From assembly GCF_001456935.1 (NCBI RefSeq), contig NZ_KQ758483.1:372001-436000 (forward strand): a DNA stretch of 64,000 nucleotides, given 5' to 3'. The DNA comes from [Bacillus] enclensis (GTDB lineage: Bacteria > Bacillota > Bacilli > Bacillales > Bacillaceae_B). The notes below the pieces were generated by a model. The model worked only from the letters and a program-made list of their open reading frames with translations. It was not told where the DNA came from and made no database searches. The translations under genes were made by a program, and so were the position numbers. The first letter of the stretch is position 1. Every line of letters starts with the position of its first letter. Shown here in pieces: positions 9,704-19,116 of this stretch.

Positions 9704-11173
9704 TTATCTGATAGCATGGTGTTCTTTTATGACACGAAGGTGTCTTAAATCATAATCTTCCGGCCCTTGTACAGGGAGTCCGGCATCGATATTGGTTTTG
9801 ATATAATCAATATTTTCCTGTGTAATGATCTCTCCCGGTATGAAAATGGGGATGCCCGGCGGATATACCATGATGAATTCAGCAATGGTGCGTCCGACGG
9901 TTTGATCGATCGGAATGACTTCTGTTTCCGCATAGAATGCATCACGGGGTGTCATCGAGAGGACAGGGATATCAGGAAGCATCACGGTTACTGGAGTGAT
10001 GTCTCCATGTTTTTTCAGCTGGGCTGCAAGTTCTCTTAATCCGGTGACCAGCTGGCTGCCTTCCGTCTCAGTATCTCCGGGGGTTATGATGCAGAGAATA
10101 TTGTAAAGGTCGGACATTTCGACCTCGATATTATAAGCTTCCCTCAGCCATTTTTCAGCATCGAAACCGCTGATTCCCAGTTCCTTTACCGATATGATTA
10201 ATTTTGTCGGATCATAATCGTGAGTAGCCTTTGTGCCAAGGATCTCCTTGCCCACGCAATACAGACCATCGATTTTATTGATATCATTTCTGATGTTCTC
10301 CGCCAAGAGTATGGTGTCACTAATTAAATCGTGCCCTTCTGTAGCTAGGCGTTTTCTTGCTACATCCAAAGATGCAAGAAGAAGGTAAGAGGTGGATGTG
10401 GTCGTCAGCATGCTCAGGATCGTCTGCACTCGTTTGGCGGAAACCAATCCTTCCTTCATGTTCAAAACCGAACTTTGTGTCATGGAACCGCCTAGTTTGT
10501 GTACACTGGTCGCTGCAAGATCGGCACCTGCCTGCATGGCTGAGAGGGGAAGGTCATCGTGAAAATGAATATGAACCCCATGTGCTTCATCCACGAGGAC
10601 TGGTACATTATGAGAATGAGCAATTTCAACGATTTTCTTTAGATCAGCAGAGATTCCAAAATATGTTGGATTGATGACTAGCACCCCTTTGGCATCTGGA
10701 TGCTGCTCCAATGCCTTTGCAACTGCATCTGTAGTGATTCCATGGGATATACCCAAATCTTCATCTATATCCGGGTGTATGAAGATAGGCGTTGCGCCTG
10801 AGAAAACGATCGCGGACATGACTGACTTGTGAACGTTTCTCGGAACGATGATTTTATCCCCTGGTCCGCATACGCTCATTACCATGGTCATGATCGCACC
10901 GCTCGTTCCCTGTACTGAAAAGAAGGTATGATCTGCTCCAAAGGCTTCTGCAGCAAGGTCCTGGGCTTCCTTGATCATTCCTTTCGGCTGATGAAGGTCA
11001 TCTAGGGGGCCGATGTTGATTAAATCGATACTTAGGGCATTTTCACCGATGAATTCTTTGAAATCGGGATCCATGCCGGCGCCTTTTTTATGTCCGGGTA
11101 TGTGAAACTGGACAGGATTCTTTTTACTATGTTCAACTAAGCCGGTAAATAACGGGGTTTCATATTGAGACAA
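9704..11173 (-). CDS. speA: Arginine decarboxylase
   Basis: A PLP-dependent Orn/Lys/Arg decarboxylase, 489 residues, that makes agmatine for polyamine synthesis. It shows the substrate-site stretch FHIPGHKKG, DEAHGVH (Asp binding the PLP ring nitrogen) and the PLP lysine in SVHKLGG (about residue 226). The TTG at 11173 gives MSQYETPLFTG, matching the family N-terminus, at good distance from AAAGAGGTG; upstream GTG/TTG codons at 11185/11182 overlap that site. Its neighbour sr1 links arginine metabolism and carbon control in B. subtilis. Confidence 0.95.
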   Translation of the reverse strand: MSQYETPLFTGLVEHSKKNPVQFHIPGHKKGAGMDPDFKEFIGENALSIDLINIGPLDDLHQPKGMIKEAQDLAAEAFGADHTFFSVQGTSGAIMTMVMSVCGPGDKIIVPRNVHKSVMSAIVFSGATPIFIHPDIDEDLGISHGITTDAVAKALEQHPDAKGVLVINPTYFGISADLKKIVEIAHSHNVPVLVDEAHGVHIHFHDDLPLSAMQAGADLAATSVHKLGGSMTQSSVLNMKEGLVSAKRVQTILSMLTTTSTSYLLLASLDVARKRLATEGHDLISDTILLAENIRNDINKIDGLYCVGKEILGTKATHDYDPTKLIISVKELGISGFDAEKWLREAYNIEVEMSDLYNILCIITPGDTETEGSQLVTGLRELAAQLKKHGDITPVTVMLPDIPVLSMTPRDAFYAETEVIPIDQTVGRTIAEFIMVYPPGIPIFIPGEIITQENIDYIKTNIDAGLPVQGPEDYDLRHLRVIKEHHAIR

Positions 11174-11372
11174 TGCATTCAACACCTCTTTGATATGTTA
11201 GTACATATTTATAACGTACATTTTAGAGTCATGGTCTTTTTTCAAACAAAAGAATTATAGCATCTAGGTATTCCTTTGCATAGTGGTATTTGCCCATACT
11301 TTAATCATTTTAATCATCTTGAAGGAAATTATTTATCCAATAAAGAATACGTGTATGACAGGAGGGGTTAAA

Positions 11373-12329
11373 TTGAACTGGACGACCAGAGTGACAGAAT
11401 TATTAAACATTAAATATCCCATCATTCAAGGAGGACTTGCTCATCTTGCTTATGCCGAACTTGCCGCTGCAGTGTCGAATGCCGGCGGACTTGGGCAAAT
11501 CACTGCAATGTCCCTGGATCACCCTGATGATCTGAAGGAAGAGATCAGAAAAGTAAAGAGACTCACCGATAAGCCATTTGGTGTCAATTTTGCAATCGGT
11601 CAGCACGGGCGGCCATATGAAGAGTTTGTAGAGGCTGCCATTGATGAAGAAGTATCTGTTGTGACAATCACAGGGGGGAATCCTGCCCCATTATTCAGGC
11701 AATTGGAAGGGACGAATATCATTAAAATGGTGCTGGTTGCATCCAAAAGACAGGCGGTAAAAGCCGAGCAATTGGGAGCGGATGCCGTCATGGCGGTTGG
11801 CCATGAAGGAGGCGGTCATTTAGGGAAAGACGATATCGGTACCTTCGTGTTAATACCGGGAGTCGTGGATGCCGTCTCGATACCAGTGATAGCATCAGGC
11901 GGCATCGGTGACGGAAGAGGACTTATGGCAGCTTTAAGTTTCGGGGCAGAAGGCATTGAAATGGGTACCAGATTTATAGCCACTGAAGAATGCATCCACG
12001 CTTCAGAAGAATATAAAAGAGACTTGTTGGAAGGGAGCGAGAATGATACAGTTGTGATTAAACGTTCTCTGGGTGCGCCTGCCAGAGCCATTTCCAATAC
12101 CTGGACCGATAAAATCCTTAAGGCGGAACAAGCTGGTGCGGGATATGAAGGATTAAAAGGATACATCAGCGGAGAAGCTAACAAAAGGTATATCTATAAT
12201 GGTACAAAAGAAGAGGGGTTCGGATGGGCAGGGCAGGTCATCGGGCTCATAAACGATATCCCGACCGTTGATCAGCTTATAAAGAGAATGGTCAGTGAGG
12301 CAGAACGTATCCGTTTAAAATGGAACTAA
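11373..12329 (+). CDS. Nitronate monooxygenase / FabK-like flavoprotein
   Basis: A 318-residue TIM-barrel FMN enzyme of the 2-nitropropane dioxygenase family. Visible are the N-terminal YPIIQGG, the GHEGGGHLG loop and the phosphate-binding SGGIGDGRG. The family includes nitronate monooxygenases and FabK enoyl-ACP reductases; sequence alone does not decide, but FabK is usually in a fab cluster, so nitronate monooxygenase is preferred. The TTG at 11373 with AGGAGGGG six bases upstream is the start; longer versions add an unlikely hydrophobic leader. yktA follows 19 bp later. Confidence 0.85.
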   Translation: MNWTTRVTELLNIKYPIIQGGLAHLAYAELAAAVSNAGGLGQITAMSLDHPDDLKEEIRKVKRLTDKPFGVNFAIGQHGRPYEEFVEAAIDEEVSVVTITGGNPAPLFRQLEGTNIIKMVLVASKRQAVKAEQLGADAVMAVGHEGGGHLGKDDIGTFVLIPGVVDAVSIPVIASGGIGDGRGLMAALSFGAEGIEMGTRFIATEECIHASEEYKRDLLEGSENDTVVIKRSLGAPARAISNTWTDKILKAEQAGAGYEGLKGYISGEANKRYIYNGTKEEGFGWAGQVIGLINDIPTVDQLIKRMVSEAERIRLKWN

Positions 12330-12348
12330 TCAAGGAGTGTTACTTAAC

Positions 12349-12621
12349 ATGGAATATCAATATCCATTCTCGATAGACTGGACAACTGAAGAAGTAATCG
12401 ATGTTATTTCTTTCTTTGAAGCAGTTGAAAAAGCGTATGAAAGAGGTATTAAAAAAGAGGACTTAATGGGCCGTTACCGAAAATTCAAAGAGATCGTACC
12501 GAGTAAATCGGAAGAGAAAAAGATCTGCAGTGAATTTGAAGAGTCAAGCGGTTACTCCTCCTATCATGTTGTAAAAAAGATGAAAGAGACAGGTGATTCA
12601 GAACTGGTCGCCATGAAGTGA
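12349..12621 (+). CDS. yktA: YktA, UPF0223 family
   Basis: A 90-residue UPF0223 protein of unknown function. It contains the family's conserved [16 protein letters not shown] opening and a helical, charged remainder. The ATG at 12349 lies 11 bp from AAGGAG; a GTG at 12337 overlaps the ribosome binding site and is rejected. It is probably co-transcribed with the nitronate monooxygenase gene. A terminator follows at once. Confidence 0.9.
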   Translation: MEYQYPFSIDWTTEEVIDVISFFEAVEKAYERGIKKEDLMGRYRKFKEIVPSKSEEKKICSEFEESSGYSSYHVVKKMKETGDSELVAMK

Positions 12622-12656
12622 AAACGACAGCCCCTCGAGGCTGTCGTTTTTCTTTA
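12621..12656. terminator. Bidirectional terminator yktA/yktB
   Basis: AAAACGACAGCC / GGCTGTCGTTTT, with T-rich tails on both strands, between convergent genes. Confidence 0.9.
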
Positions 12657-12664
12657 CAAAGGGT

Positions 12665-13285
12665 TTAGTTCATTTTATAAAGGGGTAAAAGTGTTTCAAA
12701 GGCATTATCAATTTTTTGGATCAGCTCATCACCGTTAAGTTCAGTCACGGTTTCCCGATCCAAGTGCAGACCGCAAAGAAGTTCCGCTTTCTTTACATTT
12801 TGTACTCTTTGACAAAGAGACAGGAATTCGTCCCGGGACATAGAAGAAAATGTTATGGCATCAGGCTTAGTATGATCACCTGACCATACGTAGTCCGAGG
12901 GAATCATATCCCTTATTTCATCCACATTTTCTTCAGCTTTTTTACCGAATTCCGCCTTATGGGGAGCTTCATAAATCATTGCGAACCAGATGAATAAATG
13001 GGTATTCCAAAGACCGATTTGAAAATGAGGATGTTTTTTGTACCCACGCTTATTATTGGCGAATGCCACCCATGTATCATCTGGAGGGTTTACAGAACGG
13101 CGTGCGTGCTTGGCTACATGGTAGAACATTTCGTCGCCGGTCAACGTGCTGAGCGCAGGTGTGAAATATTGTCCAAGATATTCAAGTTTAGGGCGTATAT
13201 GCTGTTGAATGGCTTCCATTCTATTTTCTAATCCATCAATTTTAAACACATCAAAGTCATTATCAGTAAATCCGTTGAATTTCAT
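12665..13285 (-). CDS. yktB: YktB, UPF0637 (DUF1054) family
   Basis: A 206-residue protein matching UPF0637/YktB in length and in segments such as GFTDNDFDVF and HPHFQIGLW. The family's structures are known from structural genomics, but no function is established. AAGGAGG precedes the ATG. It is convergent with yktA, as in B. subtilis. Confidence 0.9.
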   Translation of the reverse strand: MKFNGFTDNDFDVFKIDGLENRMEAIQQHIRPKLEYLGQYFTPALSTLTGDEMFYHVAKHARRSVNPPDDTWVAFANNKRGYKKHPHFQIGLWNTHLFIWFAMIYEAPHKAEFGKKAEENVDEIRDMIPSDYVWSGDHTKPDAITFSSMSRDEFLSLCQRVQNVKKAELLCGLHLDRETVTELNGDELIQKIDNAFETLLPLYKMN

Positions 13286-13467
13286 CGTGCAGCCTCCTTA
13301 CCTGATGTTCATATTTTAACACAAGGAAAGGGATAAAATGTAATGATCCGTTTCACCAATGGGTGTCTGCACATTTTAGTTACATGATGAGATGAAATTT
13401 CATATTATGTATTAAATATTATCAGAACAATCAGATAAATTGAAAAACACGGAAGGGGTGCACGACA

Positions 13468-13662
13468 TTGAAACAAGTGATGAACACGTCAAAAAAACGG
13501 GATGTCCAGCAGCAGCGTCTAAACGTATTGAGACTTGAAATGGATTATGAATTAGCTGTATTGTTCGAGGCGATCCAGACCAAAAACAAAGAAAATCAAT
13601 CAAAGTCAAAAGAAAAGCTTATGAATATCCGTGAAGAATTAATTAAAATGAAGGCTTTATAA
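13468..13662 (+). CDS. Small helical protein (YkzI-like)
   Basis: A 64-residue charged protein, predicted all-helical, with Lys/Glu/Gln-rich heptads. The TTG at 13468 is 7 bp after GGAAGGGGTG; an ATG at 13480 is an alternative. Its position between yktB and the suhB-like gene is that of B. subtilis ykzI, which is of unknown function. Assignment is by place and size only. Confidence 0.6.
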   Translation: MKQVMNTSKKRDVQQQRLNVLRLEMDYELAVLFEAIQTKNKENQSKSKEKLMNIREELIKMKAL

Positions 13663-13717
13663 TGATTTGAACACAGAAAGGGTATACGATGAAAGGATTC
13701 GAAATGAACGATTATGG

Positions 13718-13756
13718 CGAACTCTTCCGTTTACATACGTAGAGTTCTTTTTTTTG
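13718..13756 (+). terminator. Terminator after the ykzI-like gene
   Basis: GAACTCT / AGAGTTC with a 15-nt loop and T8. A 17-codon ORF (13689-13742, MKGFEMNDYGEL...) runs into this hairpin; see findings. Confidence 0.8.
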
Positions 13757-13874
13757 TCCGCTTAATATGGAGCGAAAAGGTTAAAAACTTGAATCTCCCC
13801 TTTTTTTCCATTAAGCTAAAGAGCTAAAGGAACACTTCAAGTTGGTATGAAGACTAGTATTGGAGGTCATTAAA

Positions 13875-14666
13875 TTGACAAATTGGAAAGAATTGGACCA
13901 AAATGCCAGAGATTGGATCATGGAGGCGGGGAAGAAGATCCGCGACTCTTTTCAAGATGAACTGAATATAAAAACAAAGTCCAACCGCAATGATTTGGTC
14001 ACGAATATGGATGAAGCAACAGAGCGTTATTTTATTGAGAAAATCAGAAGTACATATAAAGATCATCATATCATGGGAGAAGAAGGATTCGGTGACGAAT
14101 TGAGCGAATTGTCCGGCGTGACCTGGATTATCGACCCGATAGACGGTACTATGAATTTTGTCCATCAACAAAGGAATTTTGCTATATCCATAGGGGTGTA
14201 TGATGGTAAGCAAGGTGTCCTGGGATATATTTATGATGTCGTTCACGACGAGCTGTATCATGCTGAAAAGGGCAGGGGAGCTTATATGAATGATCAAAAG
14301 CTGCCTGTCCTCAATGAGGTTGCCGTGGAAGATTCCGTCATTGCTTTAAATGCTCAATGGATGACCACTAATAAGCGCATTGATCCTGAAGTATTGGCAC
14401 CATTGGTTCAAAAAGTGAGGGGGACGCGTTCATATGGTTCTGCTGCGATTGAGATGGCGTACATTGCCTCTGGAAGGCTCGATGCATATATCAGCATGCG
14501 CCTGGCGCCATGGGATTTCGCTGCCGGAAAGATCCTGATTGAAGAAGTCGGAGGGGTTGTTACTGATTTAGAAGGAAATGAACTGAACCCTCTGAATAAA
14601 AGTTCTTTATTTGTAGGTAAACCAGGGCTGCACGGGAAGATTTTGAACAACTATCTTAAGAACTGA
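13875..14666 (+). CDS. suhB: Inositol monophosphatase family protein (YktC/SuhB-like)
   Basis: A 263-residue Mg2+-dependent phosphatase of the IMPase/SuhB family. It shows GEEGFGD (metal-binding Glu), DPIDGTMNFVH (the DxxDGT metal motif) and PWDFAAG (WDxAAG). Likely substrates are inositol phosphates or similar sugar phosphates. The TTG at 13875 follows GGAGG by 8 bp; the TTG at 13860 lies before that site. The place matches B. subtilis yktC. Confidence 0.93.
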   Translation: MTNWKELDQNARDWIMEAGKKIRDSFQDELNIKTKSNRNDLVTNMDEATERYFIEKIRSTYKDHHIMGEEGFGDELSELSGVTWIIDPIDGTMNFVHQQRNFAISIGVYDGKQGVLGYIYDVVHDELYHAEKGRGAYMNDQKLPVLNEVAVEDSVIALNAQWMTTNKRIDPEVLAPLVQKVRGTRSYGSAAIEMAYIASGRLDAYISMRLAPWDFAAGKILIEEVGGVVTDLEGNELNPLNKSSLFVGKPGLHGKILNNYLKN

Positions 14667-14712
14667 TTCTATAGATTAAAAAGAGGATGGGGCAAAAGTG
14701 TTTTAGTCTATT

Positions 14713-14762
14713 TAAAATCCGATAATAATTGACTGATCAGTCAATTATTATCGGATTTTTAG
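14713..14762 (+). terminator. Long terminator hairpin after suhB
   Basis: A perfect stem TCCGATAATAATTGAC / GTCAATTATTATCGGA, loop TGATCA, followed by T5. Confidence 0.9.
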
Positions 14763-14800
14763 TTTGAAAGTACATTTTTAGTTGTTAGCTCTCTATAAGC

Positions 14801-15045
14801 GGTTGGAGTGCAAGACGAAGACTCCTGCGGGAACAGCGGGTTAGGTGAGACCTGTCCAGCTCCAGGGCTTAGAGGCACATGTCATAAGTCAACTCGCCCA
14901 AGAAGGCAAAGAACGCCTTCGTGGACGATTCGCCTTATGCCACCCGCCTCTAACCAAAGCCCTTCCGCTTTTCTAACCGCAGGCTTGCCGAGGAGGCTCA
15001 CGGGCTACCCGCGGAAAGCGAAGTATTGCACGGAAATCAATAGCG
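14801..15045 (+). repeat. Repeat A, copy 2, carrying a nested B element
   Basis: Same architecture as 8903-9150: left arm GGTTGGAGTGCAAGACG...GGTGAGACC, B element 14853-14974, right arm ACCGCAGG...TTGCACGGAAATCAATAGCG. The insertion junction inside A is the same as in copy 1, to the base or nearly so. It occupies most of the suhB-ylaF gap. Confidence 0.85.
14853..14974 (+). repeat. B element 2 (nested)
   Basis: Core hairpin AAGGCAAAGAACGCCTT at 14903-14919. Flanking stem TCGCCC/GGACGA has one mismatch, at the same position as in B1 but with a different base. It is otherwise almost identical to B1. Confidence 0.85.
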
Positions 15046-15109
15046 ATGATTAGAGCCTATCGTCATTAGACAGTGTTTTATCTTCATAGCAGCATTTTAA
15101 AAATATTTA

Positions 15110-15295
15110 TTACAGCCTGCCTTCTTCCCGGTATCTCTTTTTTGTAGTGAAACCGAACCCCATGATAATCGTAAGAGCAATGATGCTGCCCGCTGCTAAA
15201 AGAGGGCTTGCCAGACTTATTGATATGGCGACGCCCATCAGGGATACGGCGGCCAAAACAGAATAAAGTACGAAGATCCATTTGATATTACCCAT
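15110..15295 (-). CDS. ylaF: YlaF, DUF5325 membrane protein
   Basis: A 61-residue protein with two membrane helices (about 4-24 and 29-48) and a basic C-terminal tail KKRYREEGRL. Length, topology and position beside typA match YlaF/DUF5325, of unknown function. GGAGGTG precedes the ATG. Confidence 0.8.
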   Translation of the reverse strand: MGNIKWIFVLYSVLAAVSLMGVAISISLASPLLAAGSIIALTIIMGFGFTTKKRYREEGRL

Positions 15296-15490
15296 ATAAA
15301 CACCTCCGCTAATATGTATTTCAATGATAGTTATGCGAATAAAAAAACAAATAGCAAATGAAACTGCTTACTTAAATTCTACATAGAGCCACAAGAATGT
15401 GCAACGGCAAATATAAAAGAGTGTTATCAGAGCTTTCAATAACCCCGGGACCGATTCATTCAATATTTATTAGGGATTTCAGCTGTGCTG

Positions 15491-15499
15491 TGCTATAAT
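15491..15499 (+). promoter_or_regulatory. Extended -10 promoter of typA
   Basis: TGCTATAAT is an extended -10 (TGnTATAAT) with no good -35 at 17-18 bp. It is 75 bp before the typA start. Confidence 0.55.
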
Positions 15500-15573
15500 G
15501 GTCTAGTTGAACAGAATTACCCATTATCTTTAGCCTTCCAGGAAAGAAATCCAATATATTCAGGAGTGGAAAT

Positions 15574-17412
15574 ATGAACTTAAGAAATGATCTTAGAAAT
15601 ATTGCTATCATCGCTCACGTTGACCATGGTAAAACGACATTGGTTGATGAGCTGTTAAAGCAATCTGGAATCTTCCGCGAAAATGAACAAGTTTCAGAGC
15701 GCGCGATGGATTCGAATGACTTGGAAAGAGAACGCGGTATTACAATTTTGGCGAAAAATACGGCGATTCAATATAAAGATTCACGAATCAATATTCTTGA
15801 TACACCGGGACATGCTGACTTTGGCGGCGAAGTGGAACGTATCATGAAAATGGTAGATGGTGTTCTGCTTGTTGTCGATGCGTACGAAGGCTGTATGCCT
15901 CAGACTCGTTTCGTCCTGAAGAAAGCACTTGAACAAAATCTTACACCGATCGTTGTCGTTAATAAGATTGACAAGCCTTCAGCGCGTCCTGAAGAAGTTA
16001 TTGACGAGGTATTGGAATTATTCATTGAACTGGATGCGAATGATGAACAGCTTGAATTCCCTGTTGTTTATGCGTCTGCCATCAACGGTACTGCAAGCAC
16101 CGATCCAGATCCTGCCAAACAAGATGAGAACATGCAGTGTTTATATGACTCAATCATTGAGCATATCCCTGCACCAGTCGATAATTCTGAGGAACCTCTT
16201 CAATTCCAGGTGGCATTGCTCGATTACAATGATTATGTCGGCCGTATCGGAATCGGACGTGTGTTCAGAGGAACGATGAAAGTTGGTCAGCAGGTTGCAC
16301 TTATGAAGCTTGACGGCTCTGTTAAACAGTTCCGTGTTACAAAGATTTTCGGTTTCTTTGGTCTGAAGCGTGAAGAAATCCAGGAAGCAAAAGCAGGCGA
16401 TTTAATCGCTGTTTCAGGAATGGAAGATATCAACGTGGGTGAAACGGTTTGCCCGGTTGAACATCAGGACCAGCTGCCGGTCCTTCGTATTGACGAACCT
16501 ACTCTGCAAATGACATTCCTTGTGAACAACAGTCCGTTTGCCGGCAGAGAAGGTAAATATGTTACTTCAAGAAAGATTGAAGAGAGATTGCTGGCTCAGC
16601 TCCAAACAGATGTAAGTTTACGTGTTGAACCAACAGATTCACCTGATGCATGGACGGTTTCCGGACGTGGTGAGCTTCACCTTTCCATCTTGATTGAAAA
16701 CATGCGTCGTGAAGGGTACGAATTGCAAGTATCTAAACCACAAGTCATCATCAAAGAAGTTGACGGTGTGAAGAGCGAGCCTGTAGAGCGTGTTCAAATT
16801 GATATACCGGAAGAATATATGGGCGGAGTCATTGAATCCCTTGGACAGCGTAAAGGTGAAATGCTTGATATGGTTAACAACGGTAATGGTCAAGTACGTT
16901 TGATGTTTATGGTTCCTGCTCGTGGTTTAATCGGTTATTCTACAGAGTTTATGACCCTTACACGTGGATATGGTATCATCAACCACACGTTCGACAGCTA
17001 CCAGCCGCTGCAAAAAGGCCGTGTCGGCGGACGTCGTCAAGGTGTATTGGTTTCAATGGAAACAGGTAAGGCATCACAATACGGGATCATGCAAGTAGAA
17101 GATCGCGGAATTATCTTCGTTGAAGCAGGTACAGAAATATATGGCGGTATGATCGTTGGAGAGCATACAAGAGAAAATGATATTACCGTTAATATCACGA
17201 AGGTTAAACAGGCGACAAACGTCCGTTCAGCAAATAAGGACCAAACGGTTACGATTAAGAAAGCTCGCATCATGACTCTTGAGGAATCCCTTGAATATCT
17301 GAATGATGACGAGTACTGTGAAGTAACGCCGGAATCAATCCGCCTCCGTAAAAAAATTCTTGATAAGAATGAACGTGAAAGAGCGGAGAAAAAGAGCAAG
17401 GTATCTCAATAA
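15574..17412 (+). CDS. typA: Ribosome-associated GTPase TypA/BipA
   Basis: A translation-factor GTPase of 612 residues. It shows G1 [10 protein letters not shown]3 [10 protein letters not shown] and G4 NKID, then EF-G-like domains II, III and V and the TypA-specific C-terminal domain (about 490-612). It binds the ribosome and affects 50S assembly, with stress and low-temperature phenotypes in several bacteria. AGGAGTGG precedes the ATG. It is followed by ylaH after 23 bp, suggesting co-transcription. Confidence 0.96.
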   Translation: MNLRNDLRNIAIIAHVDHGKTTLVDELLKQSGIFRENEQVSERAMDSNDLERERGITILAKNTAIQYKDSRINILDTPGHADFGGEVERIMKMVDGVLLVVDAYEGCMPQTRFVLKKALEQNLTPIVVVNKIDKPSARPEEVIDEVLELFIELDANDEQLEFPVVYASAINGTASTDPDPAKQDENMQCLYDSIIEHIPAPVDNSEEPLQFQVALLDYNDYVGRIGIGRVFRGTMKVGQQVALMKLDGSVKQFRVTKIFGFFGLKREEIQEAKAGDLIAVSGMEDINVGETVCPVEHQDQLPVLRIDEPTLQMTFLVNNSPFAGREGKYVTSRKIEERLLAQLQTDVSLRVEPTDSPDAWTVSGRGELHLSILIENMRREGYELQVSKPQVIIKEVDGVKSEPVERVQIDIPEEYMGGVIESLGQRKGEMLDMVNNGNGQVRLMFMVPARGLIGYSTEFMTLTRGYGIINHTFDSYQPLQKGRVGGRRQGVLVSMETGKASQYGIMQVEDRGIIFVEAGTEIYGGMIVGEHTRENDITVNITKVKQATNVRSANKDQTVTIKKARIMTLEESLEYLNDDEYCEVTPESIRLRKKILDKNERERAEKKSKVSQ

Positions 17413-17435
17413 ACTGAGTGAAGGGGGAGCAGGAA

Positions 17436-17744
17436 ATGGATGTAACTGAGCGTTTGTCCTTTTTCGCATCCCTTTACCGTGTTGATCAAAATGCGGAATT
17501 GGGGATGTGGCTTCTTTACTTAACCATTGTGGGACTCTCTATATTAGTGTACAAGCTTGGTTTTGCCCAAAAGCTGCCGCTTGGTAAATCGATCGTGATT
17601 TATTTATTCTTGATTGTCGGATGTACGGTTCTGACGTTTTTGGGTATCTTTTTACCGGTTGCAGAGGGTCTTGTCGTAGCGGCTCTTATCCTGATTATTT
17701 ATAAGGTCCGCTTGAACAATGAAAAGAAAAAAGGAAATGTATAG
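17436..17744 (+). CDS. ylaH: YlaH-like membrane protein
   Basis: A 102-residue protein with three membrane helices (about 20-38, 48-66 and 68-88) and a basic tail. Size and position after typA match YlaH, function unknown. The ATG at 17436 follows GGGGGAGCAGG; a GTG at 17418 precedes that site. Confidence 0.85.
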   Translation: MDVTERLSFFASLYRVDQNAELGMWLLYLTIVGLSILVYKLGFAQKLPLGKSIVIYLFLIVGCTVLTFLGIFLPVAEGLVVAALILIIYKVRLNNEKKKGNV

Positions 17745-17782
17745 AAAAAAAGCTGCAGGCTTATAAACTGCAGCTTTTTTCT
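17745..17782. terminator. Bidirectional terminator
   Basis: AAAAAAGCTGCAG / CTGCAGCTTTTTT between convergent ylaH and the 17784-18239 gene. Confidence 0.9.
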
Positions 17783-17783
17783 A

Positions 17784-18239
17784 TTAATTGGTTTTCCCCT
17801 TATGGTTCTCTATAGCCAGAAATAAAAGGGGGATGGATGCACCGTATACCAAATGGCCGGTCAGCCAAAGCAGGATGGCTGTGGGATCATGAGGAGCGGG
17901 GACATCCTTTATGGCAAGTGAAGAAAGTGGAAAGTATAACAAGAATGCGGGCAGGCTCAACGCAAATGATGTTATCCATACGGATATGCCGGCTAGTTTG
18001 AATCGATGGACTATTATCACAAAAACCATTCCGATCAGACAGGAAACAATCAAATGGAAAATGAATTCCATCAACTCCTGCCATTGGACAGCCCCTAAAT
18101 AAGGTATGAAATCCACATTGAGCAGGAGTATGTATACTTTTATTCCAGTCAGTCCCTGCAGCAGTTTCAGGGTGAGGCCCAGCAGGATTCCCGATACGAT
18201 GCCGATAAAGATTCCCTTGAGGGTCTTTTTAGAATTCAT
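17784..18239 (-). CDS. Four-TM membrane protein, unknown
   Basis: A 151-residue integral membrane protein that I do not recognise. Hydrophobic segments are at about 8-28, 55-77, 84-106 and 122-142. The N-terminal 11 bp overlap the end of ylaI, so the two are probably translated together. It has no counterpart that I recall in the B. subtilis yla cluster. Confidence 0.7.
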   Translation of the reverse strand: MNSKKTLKGIFIGIVSGILLGLTLKLLQGLTGIKVYILLLNVDFIPYLGAVQWQELMEFIFHLIVSCLIGMVFVIIVHRFKLAGISVWITSFALSLPAFLLYFPLSSLAIKDVPAPHDPTAILLWLTGHLVYGASIPLLFLAIENHKGKTN

Positions 18240-18429
18240 CTTCTACTTTTGGAGAGCGGTAAAGTTTGAAGTTACCTGTTGCGGCACGTTCTTCTGTTTT
18301 TTTAGTGATACGCTTGTGGCATGGGTCACACATATAAGTGTGAATGGGTCTGTTCCTTAATCTTTTCGCCTGCAGCGAATAATCTTCAATATTTTCTATT
18401 ACTTCGCATAGAGCACATTTAACACGCAT
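18229..18429 (-). CDS. ylaI: YlaI, DUF2197 zinc-ribbon protein
   Basis: A 66-residue protein with two CxxC pairs (Cys5/Cys8 and Cys34/Cys37), expected to bind one zinc ion. It matches DUF2197/YlaI in length and order. The function is unknown; small zinc ribbons of this type often bind nucleic acid or protein. It is followed by an overlapping membrane-protein gene. Confidence 0.88.
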   Translation of the reverse strand: MRVKCALCEVIENIEDYSLQAKRLRNRPIHTYMCDPCHKRITKKTEERAATGNFKLYRSPKVEDEF

Positions 18430-18626
18430 ATTAACACCTCATTGCTTTTTCTCTCATAAGATTTCTCATTTTAGTATATCATGTAGTATGAGAGAACGCT
18501 TCAATTTACTTACAGCACATTTTTAATCTTCATTATATGATGTATAATGATATCAAAATAAAAAGAAGGACAATTAAATTCCATGACGAATTTTTCTTAA
18601 TGAAGGACCAGGGAGGAGTGATTGTT

Positions 18627-19082
18627 TTGGCTAACCAAGTGGAACCGGGCTTGATCCCGGTACTATTCGAGGAACTTCAATCTGAACGCTTTGTTACCTT
18701 GTCCACCGTAGATCATGAAACGGGAGGACCGAATGTCAATGCAGTTTCATGGATTTTGGCGAAGGATGAAGAAACAGTACTTTTCACTGTGAATCAGAAA
18801 TCCAAAATCGTTGAGAATATCAAGAAGAATCCGCTTGCTGTTATTAACTTAATTGCAAATGAATCAACTTATTCGATTGCCGGGAAGACGGAAATCAGTC
18901 AGGTACAGCTTGAAGGTGTACCGTTGAAACTCACTTTGATTAAGATGAAGATCGAAGAGGTGAGGGATGTCATGTTTTACGGCTCCAGGATCTCAGCAGA
19001 GCCTGCTTATGAGAAGACGTATGATAAAGCCGCTGCGGAACGCTTGGACCGCCAAGTAATAGAAGCCATGAAAAAAGCCTGA
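18627..19082 (+). CDS. PNPOx-like split-barrel flavoprotein-family protein
   Basis: A 151-residue protein of the pyridoxamine 5'-phosphate oxidase-like fold. It has the strand pattern FVTLSTVD...PNVNAVSWILA and FTVNQKSKIVENIKKNP typical of FMN-binding split barrels. The substrate is unknown. The TTG at 18627 follows GGGAGGAGTG by 8 bp; an upstream in-frame ATG at 18537 would add 30 residues without family likeness. The end of the gene overlaps the left arm of its terminator. Confidence 0.8.
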   Translation: MANQVEPGLIPVLFEELQSERFVTLSTVDHETGGPNVNAVSWILAKDEETVLFTVNQKSKIVENIKKNPLAVINLIANESTYSIAGKTEISQVQLEGVPLKLTLIKMKIEEVRDVMFYGSRISAEPAYEKTYDKAAAERLDRQVIEAMKKA

Positions 19083-19105
19083 ATCAGCTTTTTCATGGCT
19101 TTTTA
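19067..19105 (+). terminator. Terminator overlapping the CDS end
   Basis: AGCCATGAAAAA / TTTTTCATGGCT followed by T5. The left arm encodes the last residues of the preceding gene. Confidence 0.85.
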
Positions 19106-19116
19106 TATTTCAGAGC

